Assembly (NCBI GenBank): GCA_016717595.1
Contig: JADKFE010000051.1
Span: forward strand, 1 to 24,756
DNA: 24,756 nt
Reading direction: 5' to 3'
Source of the DNA: Deltaproteobacteria bacterium
GTDB lineage: Bacteria > Myxococcota_A > UBA796 > CAJQPC01
Below are positions 8,411 through 16,085 of this stretch, piece by piece; within the stretch, counting starts at the first letter, position 1, and every line of letters starts with the position of its first letter. The notes beneath the pieces are model-generated. The model was not told the origin of the DNA. It ran no database searches and saw only the letters and a program-made list of their open reading frames with translations. The translations under genes were made by a program, and so were the position numbers.

Positions 8411-8970
8411 GCCCCCTCCGCGCCCCTCGTGTCCACGGTGTCGTCGCCCCCCTCGGGCGGCGCGGCTACGTCATGCTCGTCGTGCTGGTGCTCCTCGCGC
8501 TCATCGGGGTCATCGGCGCCACGTCGTTGTCGATCGCGGGCGTTGACCAGCGCATCGCCAACCACAACCGCAAACATATGGTCGTCTTCAACACCTCCGC
8601 CGCGGGCACCGAGCACGCGCGCAACGAGCTGGAGACGAAGAACCCCCTCTCTGAAGGGCTCGACACGGGCATCGACTCCGCCGACGACTTCGTGACGGCC
8701 ATCGCCGCAGACACCAAGTTCGGCGGCTCGACCTTCACCCAGAACCTCGGCGTCTACTGGGTGCAGGCCACTTATGAGCGCTGCGCCAACCCGCCGCCTG
8801 GCTACTCCACGGAGGTCGGCAAAAACGGCTTCCGCTCGGACTACTGGTCGATGGAGTCCACGGCGAAGATGGTGACAGACCCGTACACGATGACCGCTGT
8901 GAACGAGACCGAGGCCGTGACCATCGCGACGATCCGGAAAGTGGTCTTCGGCAACTGTAAAGTGCGGTGA
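8407..8970 (+). CDS. pilX: Type IV pilus assembly protein, PilX-like
   Basis: The protein has 187 residues. ATG 8407 overlaps the pilW stop by 4 nt. The N-terminal basic segment and RRGYVMLVVLVLLALIGVIG helix match the PilX_N pattern, in which the helix has no Glu at +5 but follows an RG-type pseudo-cleavage site. A helix with DQRIANHNRKHMVVFNTSAAG follows, as expected for PilX (loss of contacts, then a small globular domain). The tail ends with a Cys before the C-terminus (GNCKVR) and another Cys lies mid-protein. Its place between pilW-like and pilY1-like genes supports the call strongly; on sequence alone it would be moderate. Confidence 0.82.
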   Translation: MSPLRAPRVHGVVAPLGRRGYVMLVVLVLLALIGVIGATSLSIAGVDQRIANHNRKHMVVFNTSAAGTEHARNELETKNPLSEGLDTGIDSADDFVTAIAADTKFGGSTFTQNLGVYWVQATYERCANPPPGYSTEVGKNGFRSDYWSMESTAKMVTDPYTMTAVNETEAVTIATIRKVVFGNCKVR

Positions 8971-8975
8971 GAGGC

Positions 8976-8981
8976 AGGAGG
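8976..8981 (+). promoter_or_regulatory. Strong Shine-Dalgarno AGGAGG for pilY1-like gene
   Basis: A perfect AGGAGG lies 5 nt before ATG 8987, the strongest ribosome binding site in the operon. It fixes the start of the very large pilY1-like gene. Confidence 0.7.
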
Positions 8982-8986
8982 CCCCC

Positions 8987-11900
8987 ATGCCCAGCAAGTC
9001 CATGAAGTCTATGAAGTCCCTCGTCGCCCTGACCGCCCCCTTCGGGCTCACCGCGCTCATGCTCGCGGCGCGCCTCGTCGTGCCCGTGGCCCACGCGGAG
9101 TCGAGCTCCGCGGGTGAGGAGTTCCTCTCCAACGCCGAGGCCGCGCCGCCGAACATCATCTTCGTCGTCGACCTCTCGACGGACATGACGCAGGACTGCG
9201 GCGAGTCCGACGATGACACCTCGGACACCGCGAGCCCCACCCCTCTGGGCAAGACCTGCCTTGAGGTGACCCTCGACGCCATCGAGCAGCTCTCTCAGCA
9301 TTATGAGTGGGCGTATTATGGCGTCGTCGGCACCACGGCGGACGCGAACGACAACGAGTATTACCCCATCGCGCCCCTGGGCTCGTCTCAGGCGGAGATC
9401 GCGGCGGCGTTGAACCTCGTCGTCTCCAGCGGCTCCTCTGTGCGGAATATGGGCGAGTCCCTCTCCGCGGTGATCGATTATGTCGAGCGCGCTGACGCCA
9501 GCGACTCTTGCAAGTCCTACGCCCGCACCTCGCTTGTGACGGGCAAAGACTTCTGCAACGTGCCGCTGACCTACGCCTGCCAAGAGACCCACGTCATCAG
9601 CATCGCCATCAGCCACCCCAGCGAAGACAAGAACGTGAAGAACGCCACGGCCTCTTCAGGTCTGGCGAACGACGTGATGTGTGACTCTACGGGCATCGTC
9701 ACCTCGCCGCCCGACGAGGACTGCACCTACGACAACGTGGTGCACTACGCCTACAACCACGACGCGCGCTCTGATCTGTCCGACACCCAGAACATCATCA
9801 CCCACACGATCGCGATCAAGGTCGGCGGCTCGTCTGTGGCGGAGTCTCTGTACGGCAACTCCGTAGACCAGATCAGCAACGAGGGTGTGTACACCGTCGC
9901 CAACTCTGGCGATGAGGTGCTGGGCAAGATCATGACGATCATGGGCTACATTCGCGCGGGCTTTTATTCCCGCTCGTCGCCTGTGGTCTCCGCCGATGGT
10001 GAGTACGTCATCTACTCATTCTACGAGATCAGCGGCGACAACCCCCTCGCTGAGGGCCACGTCCGCGCCTACCGTGTGGGTGTCGACCCCGCGGATCTGT
10101 CCACCTACGGTCAGATCATCGACAGCGGCAACACCCAGTTCGGCGGCGCGGACTGGGACGCGGGCGATCTGCTCGTGTCTCGCCCGGTCATCACCTCAGA
10201 GTCCAACCCCGATGACCGTGACGGTCTCGGTCAGCGCGACATCTACACCTTCGTCGAGGAGATGATGGTGCTCTCGGGCGAGGCCGTCTACAACGAGGGC
10301 AACGACGATCACCGCATGGGCTTCGACTATGAGTTTGTCGAGGCCGTCGCCAACAACATGGGCCACCTGCCCTACTTCTTGGACAACACCGACGCCGACT
10401 CAAACGGCTGCGCCGACACCACCGCCTACGATCTCAACAAGGACGGCTGTGACGTTGACGCCGACGACATGCAGGCGCTCGTGGACTTTGTGCGTGGTCT
10501 GCCCAGCGCTGAGTTCCGTTACCTCGACCAGCAGCGCGGGTACTGGAAGCTCGGCGACTCGCCCCACGCCTCGCCGGTCGTGATCAGCGCGCGCAACAAC
10601 GTCTTCTCCACCGACCCCACCTACCGCAAGTTTGTGCAGGGTCTTGAGGCGAACGACATCCCCGACATGGTGTACATCCCGGCCAACGACGGGATGCTGC
10701 ACGCCTTCCGTCTGTACGACGACCTGAGCACCACCGCCGCCGCCAGCACCCACGGATCCTCTGAGGACGCCGATGAGGCGGGCGAGGAGCTGTGGGCGTG
10801 GATTCCGGCGTACACGATCTACCGTGAGGAGCACCGCGACGAGACCTGGTCCGGCGGCCTCATCGACATGATGTGGTACGGTCGCACCTTCTTGTTTGAC
10901 GGCAGCCCCGTCGTCGAGGACGTCTGGATTGACGGCTTCAACGACGGCGTCGCCGACGGCATCAAGTCCAGCGACGGCTCGGAGTGGCGCCGGGTGCTCG
11001 TGGTTCAGCAAGGCCAAGGTGGCCCGGTGACCTTGGCCCTGGACATCACCGACCCCATGGATCCGCGCTTCCTCTGGGAGTACTCAAACGCCATGGACCC
11101 CGAGGCCCAGGCGTATACTGTGTCACGTCCGGTCATCGCCAACGTCTACAACGCCGAGTCTTCGGACCCGAGCGAGTACAAAGACACCTGGGTGGCGATG
11201 TTCGGCTCCGGCCGCGCCGTGCCCATGGGCAGCGCCACGACGGACTACTACAACACGGCTGAGGCCGAGATCTACATGTGGCACATCGCGGCGGACTATT
11301 GGGGCACGCCGTCTGTGTCGTATGACCTTCAGGGCAGCACCGGGCACCCCGAGAACGCCACCAGCGCGCTGGACAGCGACGGCGACGGACGTGATGAGTA
11401 CGGATACATCTCCGGCTCCTTGGCCGTCGTGGACGTTGACAGCGACGGCGACGTGGACGTGATGTATTTCCCGGTCACGGCCTCGTATGAGCCCTCTGAC
11501 ATGGGTGACCCTGACGGTGACGGTGGATCAGGCACGGCGGACGTGGCGGATCCGGGCTACACCTGGATGTACAAGGCGATCATCAACACCGCTGACCCTG
11601 AGCACCCCACCTGGTGCGAGTTCTACGATCCCAACGATTACGTCGGGATGCGTCCCGAGGTGTATTACGCCGCCACGACCTCCTGGCACTCCGACGGTGC
11701 GCTGGGTGTGTATTGGGGCACGGGCACCCCGTACGATCGTGACTCTTCAGACAAGGGCTATTTCTTCGCCGTGAAGGATCCCGAGCCCTTGGCTTGCGCC
11801 GCCGCTGTGCCCATCGAGGACTGCGGCGCCGCTGGCGCGTATGAGCTGACCGCGGGTGAGGGCCTCACCGCCGACCCCGTGATTTATGCCGGGACTGTGT

Positions 11901-12196
11901 ACTTCTCGACGTATATCCCCGCCTCCGACCGCTGCACGGCGGGCGAGGGCCGGATCTACGGCTTGAGCTACAAAGACTGTGAGGGCGCGATCGACACAGA
12001 CGGCGATGGCGCTGGCGACGCCTCCTACATCACCGTGGCGGGGTATCCCTCGTCAGTGGCGATCTCGGAGACGGGCTCTCTGTTCTACGGCAGCTCCAAC
12101 CCCGACACCTCGGGCACCGCCGCCGTGGGCAACCTCACGGCGATGACCGATCCGTACCTCGGCACGAAGATGATGGGTCTCCGTGAGGTGTTCTAA
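8987..12196 (+). CDS. pilY1: PilY1-like type IV pilus tip adhesin
   Basis: The protein has 1069 residues, about the usual PilY1 size. A signal peptide (basic SMKSMKS repeat, hydrophobic core, AHA-ESS cleavage near residue 37) precedes a von Willebrand A-like N-terminal domain. That domain starts NIIFVVDLSTDM, where the MIDAS motif DxSxS reads DLSTD (D62, S64, then Asp for the last Ser). The C-terminal half is the PilY1 beta-propeller, seen as VYIPANDGMLHAFRLYDD near residue 562, ELWAWIPAY and VLVVQQGQGGPVTLALDITDP. Several Asp-rich calcium-type loops occur (DSDGDGRDE near 797, DVDSDGDVD near 815, DPDGDGGSG near 842, DTDGDGAGD near 1003) plus a DLNKDGCDVD stretch near 480. PilY1 caps the pilus and, in Pseudomonas, senses surfaces and regulates retraction through calcium binding. 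The cytochrome gene overlaps its 3' end. Confidence 0.9.
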   Translation: MPSKSMKSMKSLVALTAPFGLTALMLAARLVVPVAHAESSSAGEEFLSNAEAAPPNIIFVVDLSTDMTQDCGESDDDTSDTASPTPLGKTCLEVTLDAIEQLSQHYEWAYYGVVGTTADANDNEYYPIAPLGSSQAEIAAALNLVVSSGSSVRNMGESLSAVIDYVERADASDSCKSYARTSLVTGKDFCNVPLTYACQETHVISIAISHPSEDKNVKNATASSGLANDVMCDSTGIVTSPPDEDCTYDNVVHYAYNHDARSDLSDTQNIITHTIAIKVGGSSVAESLYGNSVDQISNEGVYTVANSGDEVLGKIMTIMGYIRAGFYSRSSPVVSADGEYVIYSFYEISGDNPLAEGHVRAYRVGVDPADLSTYGQIIDSGNTQFGGADWDAGDLLVSRPVITSESNPDDRDGLGQRDIYTFVEEMMVLSGEAVYNEGNDDHRMGFDYEFVEAVANNMGHLPYFLDNTDADSNGCADTTAYDLNKDGCDVDADDMQALVDFVRGLPSAEFRYLDQQRGYWKLGDSPHASPVVISARNNVFSTDPTYRKFVQGLEANDIPDMVYIPANDGMLHAFRLYDDLSTTAAASTHGSSEDADEAGEELWAWIPAYTIYREEHRDETWSGGLIDMMWYGRTFLFDGSPVVEDVWIDGFNDGVADGIKSSDGSEWRRVLVVQQGQGGPVTLALDITDPMDPRFLWEYSNAMDPEAQAYTVSRPVIANVYNAESSDPSEYKDTWVAMFGSGRAVPMGSATTDYYNTAEAEIYMWHIAADYWGTPSVSYDLQGSTGHPENATSALDSDGDGRDEYGYISGSLAVVDVDSDGDVDVMYFPVTASYEPSDMGDPDGDGGSGTADVADPGYTWMYKAIINTADPEHPTWCEFYDPNDYVGMRPEVYYAATTSWHSDGALGVYWGTGTPYDRDSSDKGYFFAVKDPEPLACAAAVPIEDCGAAGAYELTAGEGLTADPVIYAGTVYFSTYIPASDRCTAGEGRIYGLSYKDCEGAIDTDGDGAGDASYITVAGYPSSVAISETGSLFYGSSNPDTSGTAAVGNLTAMTDPYLGTKMMGLREVF

Positions 12197-12965
12197 GCCC
12201 GGTCTGCTCCCCTTCGTTCTGCTCCTCGGCGCCTGCGTCGGGGGGCAGGACGACGTGGGCGTGAAAGATGAGGCCCAGGACGACAGCGACGTCGTGGGCG
12301 ACAGCGGCGGTGATGACAGCGCCGGTGACGACAGCGGCGGCGACGACAGCGCCAGCGACGACAGCGGCGAGGAGCAGACCCCCGGCTGGTCAAACCTCGT
12401 GTTCCCGCTCATCCAGGCGCGCTGCGACGACTGCCACGATTATTGGGGCCCGGAGTCCGCCCTGGCCTACCAGCGGCTCACCGAGGTTCGTGGCGCCGAG
12501 CCCGCCTTGGTGACGCCTGGGGACGCCGCGGGCAGCCTGTTTTACCAGAAGCTGGGCGCCTCACCGCCCAAGGGCGGCCAGATGCCGCTGCAGGTGCCCG
12601 CGGTCTCGGAGGCGAAGATCGAGGCGATCCGCGACTGGATCAACGAGGGCGCCCCTGAAGATCAGCTCTGGACCGTGTTTGGTGAGCTGTACAAAGGCGC
12701 GGGGAGCTGCTGGAACTGCCATCGTGCCTGGGGCGAGGCCGGGCCGACGAACACGAGCGCGCTGCAGGCCACGCTGTTGAGCCGCAGCGTCGGCGGATAC
12801 ACCCTCGTGGTGCCCGGTGACGCTGAGGAGTCTCTGCTCTACCTCAAGCTCGTGGAAGACAAGGTGCCGTTTGGCCAGGCGATGCCGCTGAGCTACTCGT
12901 TTGTGTCGGATGAGGACCTCGCCGAGATCGCCGAGTGGATCGACGCCGGGGCGGTCTTCGACTGA
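12183..12965 (+). CDS. Two-module c-type cytochrome lipoprotein
   Basis: The protein has 260 residues from GTG 12183, overlapping the pilY1-like stop by 14 nt. The lipoprotein signal ends LLLGAC (lipid Cys 18). An acidic Asp/Ser/Gly tether (residues 20-65) precedes two c-type haem modules: CDDCH at 81-85 and CWNCH at 176-180. Each is followed about 50 residues later by a likely axial Met in GGQMPL (M134) or GQAMPL (M234). The halves are an internal duplication: both have a (T/V)PGDA..SL.Y.KL segment and end in a DWINEGAP / EWIDAGAV helix. This resembles the small cytochrome domains of planctomycete-type cytochrome C proteins. Role: probable electron transfer at the outer membrane or cell surface. 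Its tight linkage to the pilus operon is unusual. Confidence 0.85.
   Translation: MRCSKPGLLPFVLLLGACVGGQDDVGVKDEAQDDSDVVGDSGGDDSAGDDSGGDDSASDDSGEEQTPGWSNLVFPLIQARCDDCHDYWGPESALAYQRLTEVRGAEPALVTPGDAAGSLFYQKLGASPPKGGQMPLQVPAVSEAKIEAIRDWINEGAPEDQLWTVFGELYKGAGSCWNCHRAWGEAGPTNTSALQATLLSRSVGGYTLVVPGDAEESLLYLKLVEDKVPFGQAMPLSYSFVSDEDLAEIAEWIDAGAVFD
12312..12371 (+). repeat. 15-bp tandem repeat, four copies
   Basis: Four in-frame 15-bp units of the type GACGACAGCGGCGGC encode DDS(A/G)x repeats in the tether of the cytochrome lipoprotein. Copies differ at a few positions (GAT for GAC, GCC for GGC). The repeat is likely to vary in copy number between strains. Confidence 0.75.
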
Positions 12966-12978
12966 TCGACGGGGGCGC

Positions 12979-13000
12979 GGCCTCGGGTTATAGGGAGGCC
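12979..13000 (+). terminator. Possible terminator hairpin after the pilus/cytochrome operon
   Basis: GGCCTC and GAGGCC form a 6-bp stem with a 10-nt loop (GGGTTATAGG), placed 13 nt after the cytochrome stop. No T tract follows, so it may be a weak or Rho-assisted site. Confidence 0.35.
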
Positions 13001-13031
13001 GTCCTGTACGCTCCTTCGCCGAGGTGACCCC

Positions 13032-13502
13032 GTGTCTGTCCCCCCAACACACCGCTCTGGCCACCCCCCCGCCGTCGGCACCTTCACCACAGAGCTCTCT
13101 GTGCGGTTTCCTGACGTAGACGCCGCCGGGATCGTGTACTTCGCGAAGGCGTTTGATTACGCCCACCTCGCCTGGGAGGAGCTGCTCGCCGCCGGTGGGC
13201 TGCCCTTACACGAGGCCATCCCCGGGCGCCCGTGGATCTTGCCGCTCATTCACGCCGAGGCCGATTATCGGCGTCCGATGCGGTTTGGGGAGCGCCTGCG
13301 GGTGGAGGCGAGCCTCACCGATGTTGGGGGGTCTACCGTCACTTTGCGGTACGCGGTGCGGGGCGCCGAGGGTGAGCTTCGCGCGACGGTCACCCTGGTT
13401 CACTGCGCCGTTGACAAGGCGAGCGCCCGCAGGATCCCCTTGCCTGAGGAGGTCCTCGCGGTGCTGGGTCGCGCCGGGCTCAGCCTCCCGGCCACCGCCT
13501 GA
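13032..13502 (+). CDS. Hotdog-fold acyl-CoA thioesterase (4HBT / YbgC type)
   Basis: The protein has 156 residues from GTG 13032. GAGGTGA, a perfect 7-nt anti-SD match, ends 4 nt upstream and fixes the start. The core RFPDVDAAGIVYFAKAFDYAH corresponds to the 4-hydroxybenzoyl-CoA thioesterase/YbgC signature D-x-D-x-x-G-x-V-Y, with the catalytic Asp at 28 or 30 and a Glu in the following helix (WEELL). Beta strands after it (YRRPMRFGERLRVEASL, VTLRYAVRG, RATVTLVHCAVD) fit the hotdog sheet. The enzyme hydrolyses acyl-CoA or aryl-CoA thioesters in the cytosol; YbgC-like and DHNA-CoA thioesterases cannot be separated here. A -10-like TACGCT lies at 13007-13012. Confidence 0.85.
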   Translation: MSVPPTHRSGHPPAVGTFTTELSVRFPDVDAAGIVYFAKAFDYAHLAWEELLAAGGLPLHEAIPGRPWILPLIHAEADYRRPMRFGERLRVEASLTDVGGSTVTLRYAVRGAEGELRATVTLVHCAVDKASARRIPLPEEVLAVLGRAGLSLPATA

Positions 13503-13559
13503 CGCGGCGGCGGAGGCGGAGTGGCGACGTAAAATCTTTAGGCTGAAGAACGAGGCGAG

Positions 13560-13586
13560 GTCTACACCGCCGAGCTTGATGTAGAC
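13560..13586. promoter_or_regulatory. Inverted repeat overlapping the -10 box (candidate operator)
   Basis: GTCTACA and TGTAGAC form a perfect 7-bp dyad with a 13-nt spacer. The right arm overlaps the -10-like TAGACT just upstream of ATG 13594, so a bound dimer would block the promoter. A stem-loop in RNA is unlikely to matter if the transcript starts at the ATG. Confidence 0.4.
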
Positions 13587-13587
13587 T
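13582..13587 (+). promoter_or_regulatory. -10-like box TAGACT of a near-leaderless promoter
   Basis: TAGACT ends 6 nt before ATG 13594, leaving no room for a Shine-Dalgarno sequence in the transcript. No clear -35 is seen 17 nt upstream. Confidence 0.45.
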
Positions 13588-13593
13588 AATGCC

Positions 13594-14814
13594 ATGAAAC
13601 CTAAGCTTCTCAAGCTCTTACCCGTTGTTTTCGCGCTCTCGGCCCTCGCCGGGCTGGGCCACGCGTCTCGGCACATGACCACCGTGGCCGCTGAGGTCGA
13701 GGCCGTGGTGCTCACCGAGGACCAGCTCCAGCTCGTGATTGACTCCCAGCGCTTCGTGACGCGCGCCGGGGTGATGCCGACGCCGGGCGAACGGGATGCC
13801 GGGCCGCTGCTCAACTCGTACTTTGCGGTGGAGCACCACACGCCGCTCGCCTCGCCCGCGCCCGTCGTGGCCTGGTGGGCGGAAGAGGAGGTCGCCAACG
13901 CCTTGAGGTGTCAAGGCGCGCCCCGGGACGAGCGCTCCACCTATCTACGCTGCGTCGACACCTTGCCTGACGGCGATCTCAGCCTGCTGCAGACGCTCCT
14001 GGAGTACGACACCTGGAGCCTCACAGCCTCAGGCCCCCTCGCCAGCCCTCCCAACCGCCAAGCCGCTGAGGAGGCCTTGGGCAGCGCGCCGTGGCTGAAC
14101 CTCATCCCCCTCCAACACCTCGCGAAGCTGCGAATCGCCCAAGGAATGCGCCGCGGGGACGTGGTCGCGGCGCTGGCCGAGGTGCGGCACCTCGCCGAGC
14201 TCACGTTGACGACAGAGGATTATCTCGGCCTGCGAATCGGCCTGGCGCTGTTGGGCATTGAGCATCGTGGCGCCGAGGAGGCCCTGCGACTGGGGCTGAT
14301 TCAGCCGGGCGAGTGGACCTCACGGCCCGATGAGGAGCGGTACGCGCTGCGAGACGCTTTCGACGGCATGGCGGCGATGGCGTATGGCCGCGCTCCAGAG
14401 GGCGCCTTGGCGCGGCTGCTCGCTGAAGTGCCCAACCCGGTCGGGCTCTGTGAGACGTTCACCGCGGGCTCGGAGTGGCTTCGGGCGCATCGGTGGATGG
14501 CGCAGCACCGCTGGCCCGGCGAGCCCGACCTTGAGCCGCGTGTGCGGTACTTGGAGGAGATCAGCGCCAGCGGACGATGTGACGACGCCCGGCTGATGGT
14601 GTCGTGGCGGGCGCAGGACCAGGACATTCAGCACGTTCGCCGACTGTTCATCGACCATCCCCATGAGCAGTGGTGGGATGACGTCTGGAGGCAGGATGAG
14701 GCCCGCGCCGCGCGTGAGGAGGCCCTCGCCAAGCTGCCCTACCTTCGGTTCTACCACCTCAGCGAGGCGCTTCTGGACACCCTTCAGGTGTCCACTATCC
14801 CCGGCTCAAGCTGA
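13594..14814 (+). CDS. Exported protein of unknown family, paralog 1
   Basis: The protein has 406 residues. The N-terminus (MKPKLLKLLPVVFALSALAG) is a signal peptide or uncleaved membrane anchor, so the rest is probably periplasmic. I do not recognise the family. The body is helical, rich in Leu, Ala, Glu and Arg, with paired Cys (RCQG, RCVD, LCETF, RCDD). It is a paralog of the next gene, most clearly in a shared block RLLAEVPNPxGLC (near residues 272-286 here), a shared preceding segment LxLLGIEHRGAEEALRLGL versus LLVMHGAAVRDAEARGLL, an LTxPGE-like loop, and the SGRCDDARLMVSWR versus SGRCRTFVHDTRW end. The spacing between these blocks is conserved. Expression is likely from the leaderless promoter with its dyad. 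Confidence 0.75.
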   Translation: MKPKLLKLLPVVFALSALAGLGHASRHMTTVAAEVEAVVLTEDQLQLVIDSQRFVTRAGVMPTPGERDAGPLLNSYFAVEHHTPLASPAPVVAWWAEEEVANALRCQGAPRDERSTYLRCVDTLPDGDLSLLQTLLEYDTWSLTASGPLASPPNRQAAEEALGSAPWLNLIPLQHLAKLRIAQGMRRGDVVAALAEVRHLAELTLTTEDYLGLRIGLALLGIEHRGAEEALRLGLIQPGEWTSRPDEERYALRDAFDGMAAMAYGRAPEGALARLLAEVPNPVGLCETFTAGSEWLRAHRWMAQHRWPGEPDLEPRVRYLEEISASGRCDDARLMVSWRAQDQDIQHVRRLFIDHPHEQWWDDVWRQDEARAAREEALAKLPYLRFYHLSEALLDTLQVSTIPGSS

Positions 14815-14867
14815 GCGTCCCCCCTTCACAGAGACCACGCGCCAGGGCGCTCACCGCAGGAGCACCG

Positions 14868-16076
14868 ATGCCCTCCACCCCCATGCTCGTCGCCTTTGGC
14901 GCCTTGACCCTCACCACCATCGCCGGCCTCAGCCTGGGCGTCTCCTCTGTGCAGGAGCACGAGGCCCAGCGCGCGGCGCTCGTCATGAGTGAGGAAGACT
15001 TTACCCGGCTCATCGAGACACAAACGCGGCTCACGGCCTCGGGGCTGTTCACGGTGAAGGGCGCCGAGGACGGCCAAGAGGGCTGGTTTATGGTCGCGCC
15101 GATCCTCATGGCCGAGGGCGCGAGCTCTCCATGGACAGCGGCGCAGTTTAAGCCCCATCAAGAGCGCTGGCGCCCGATTCAGCGCTCGATCGCCTGCAAA
15201 GAGGCGCCGGACGCCACACGGCCCAAGTTTTTGCAGTGCGCGGACGCGCTCCGTGAGATCGACACGAGCCTCATCACCCGCCTGCGCGACGTGGACCGCA
15301 TCACGATCCCGCCGCCGGATCCTTGGCGTCCGCTCTACGCCCAGACGAGCCCTGACTTCGGCGCCTTGGTGACCCTCGCCGAGGCTCACCTCGTGGTGGG
15401 CGCGGCCTCGGCGGATCCTCGGCCCGCCTTTGACGACGTGGCCCACGTCGCGCGGCTGCTCGTGGGCACAGAGGATCAATACGCCTTGGTCACCGCCCGG
15501 GAGCTGCTGGTGATGCACGGCGCCGCGGTGCGAGACGCCGAGGCGCGTGGCCTGCTCACCCCCGGCGAGCGGCCTTCATTGAGCGCAGAGGACGACTGGG
15601 CGGCGCGTGGGATGTTCTGGGACATGGAGCACATTCTGTTGGGGCTTGGGCCGCCGGACGCCCTCACGCGCCTGCTCGCCGAGGTGCCCAACCCCATCGG
15701 TCTGTGCAGCGCCGCCGTAGAGGCCCAGCGTAGCCTCGGCTTGGACCGTCGTGTGTTCACGGCGCCGTGGCCGGGGGAGCTTGACCACCAGGCGCAGCTC
15801 GGGCCGCTTGTGGAGGTGATGGACTCGGGGCGCTGCCGCACCTTCGTTCACGACACACGATGGAACGACTGGCGACACCACGATGACCTGCTCAAGGTGA
15901 GCCATCATCCACACCCCAGCGGCACCGGCGTCGACAACTGGCTCGACGGAGATCGTGGCGATGTGCTGCGGGTTCTGGTCGCGGAGGTGCCCTATGTGCG
16001 GCAGCTCGTGTTCTCTCTGGGCGCGCTGCAGCTCCTTCACCACGGGCGGCGTCCGGCGAGACCGACGACGCCCTGA
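14868..16076 (+). CDS. Exported protein of unknown family, paralog 2
   Basis: The protein has 402 residues. ATG 14868 follows AGGAG by 6 nt. The N-terminal hydrophobic segment (LVAFGALTLTTIAGLSLGV) acts as signal or anchor. It is a diverged tandem copy of the preceding gene, sharing similar length, the conserved RLLAEVPNPIGLC block, the SGRC motif and Cys spacing. The C-terminus differs, being His-rich (HHDDLLKVSHHPHPSG) and ending in a basic tail. The 53-nt gap between the two genes has no visible promoter or terminator, so they are probably one transcript. No catalytic motif is seen. It converges with the minus-strand gene, with 9 nt between the ends. Confidence 0.75.
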   Translation: MPSTPMLVAFGALTLTTIAGLSLGVSSVQEHEAQRAALVMSEEDFTRLIETQTRLTASGLFTVKGAEDGQEGWFMVAPILMAEGASSPWTAAQFKPHQERWRPIQRSIACKEAPDATRPKFLQCADALREIDTSLITRLRDVDRITIPPPDPWRPLYAQTSPDFGALVTLAEAHLVVGAASADPRPAFDDVAHVARLLVGTEDQYALVTARELLVMHGAAVRDAEARGLLTPGERPSLSAEDDWAARGMFWDMEHILLGLGPPDALTRLLAEVPNPIGLCSAAVEAQRSLGLDRRVFTAPWPGELDHQAQLGPLVEVMDSGRCRTFVHDTRWNDWRHHDDLLKVSHHPHPSGTGVDNWLDGDRGDVLRVLVAEVPYVRQLVFSLGALQLLHHGRRPARPTTP

Positions 16077-16085
16077 TCGCCGCGC

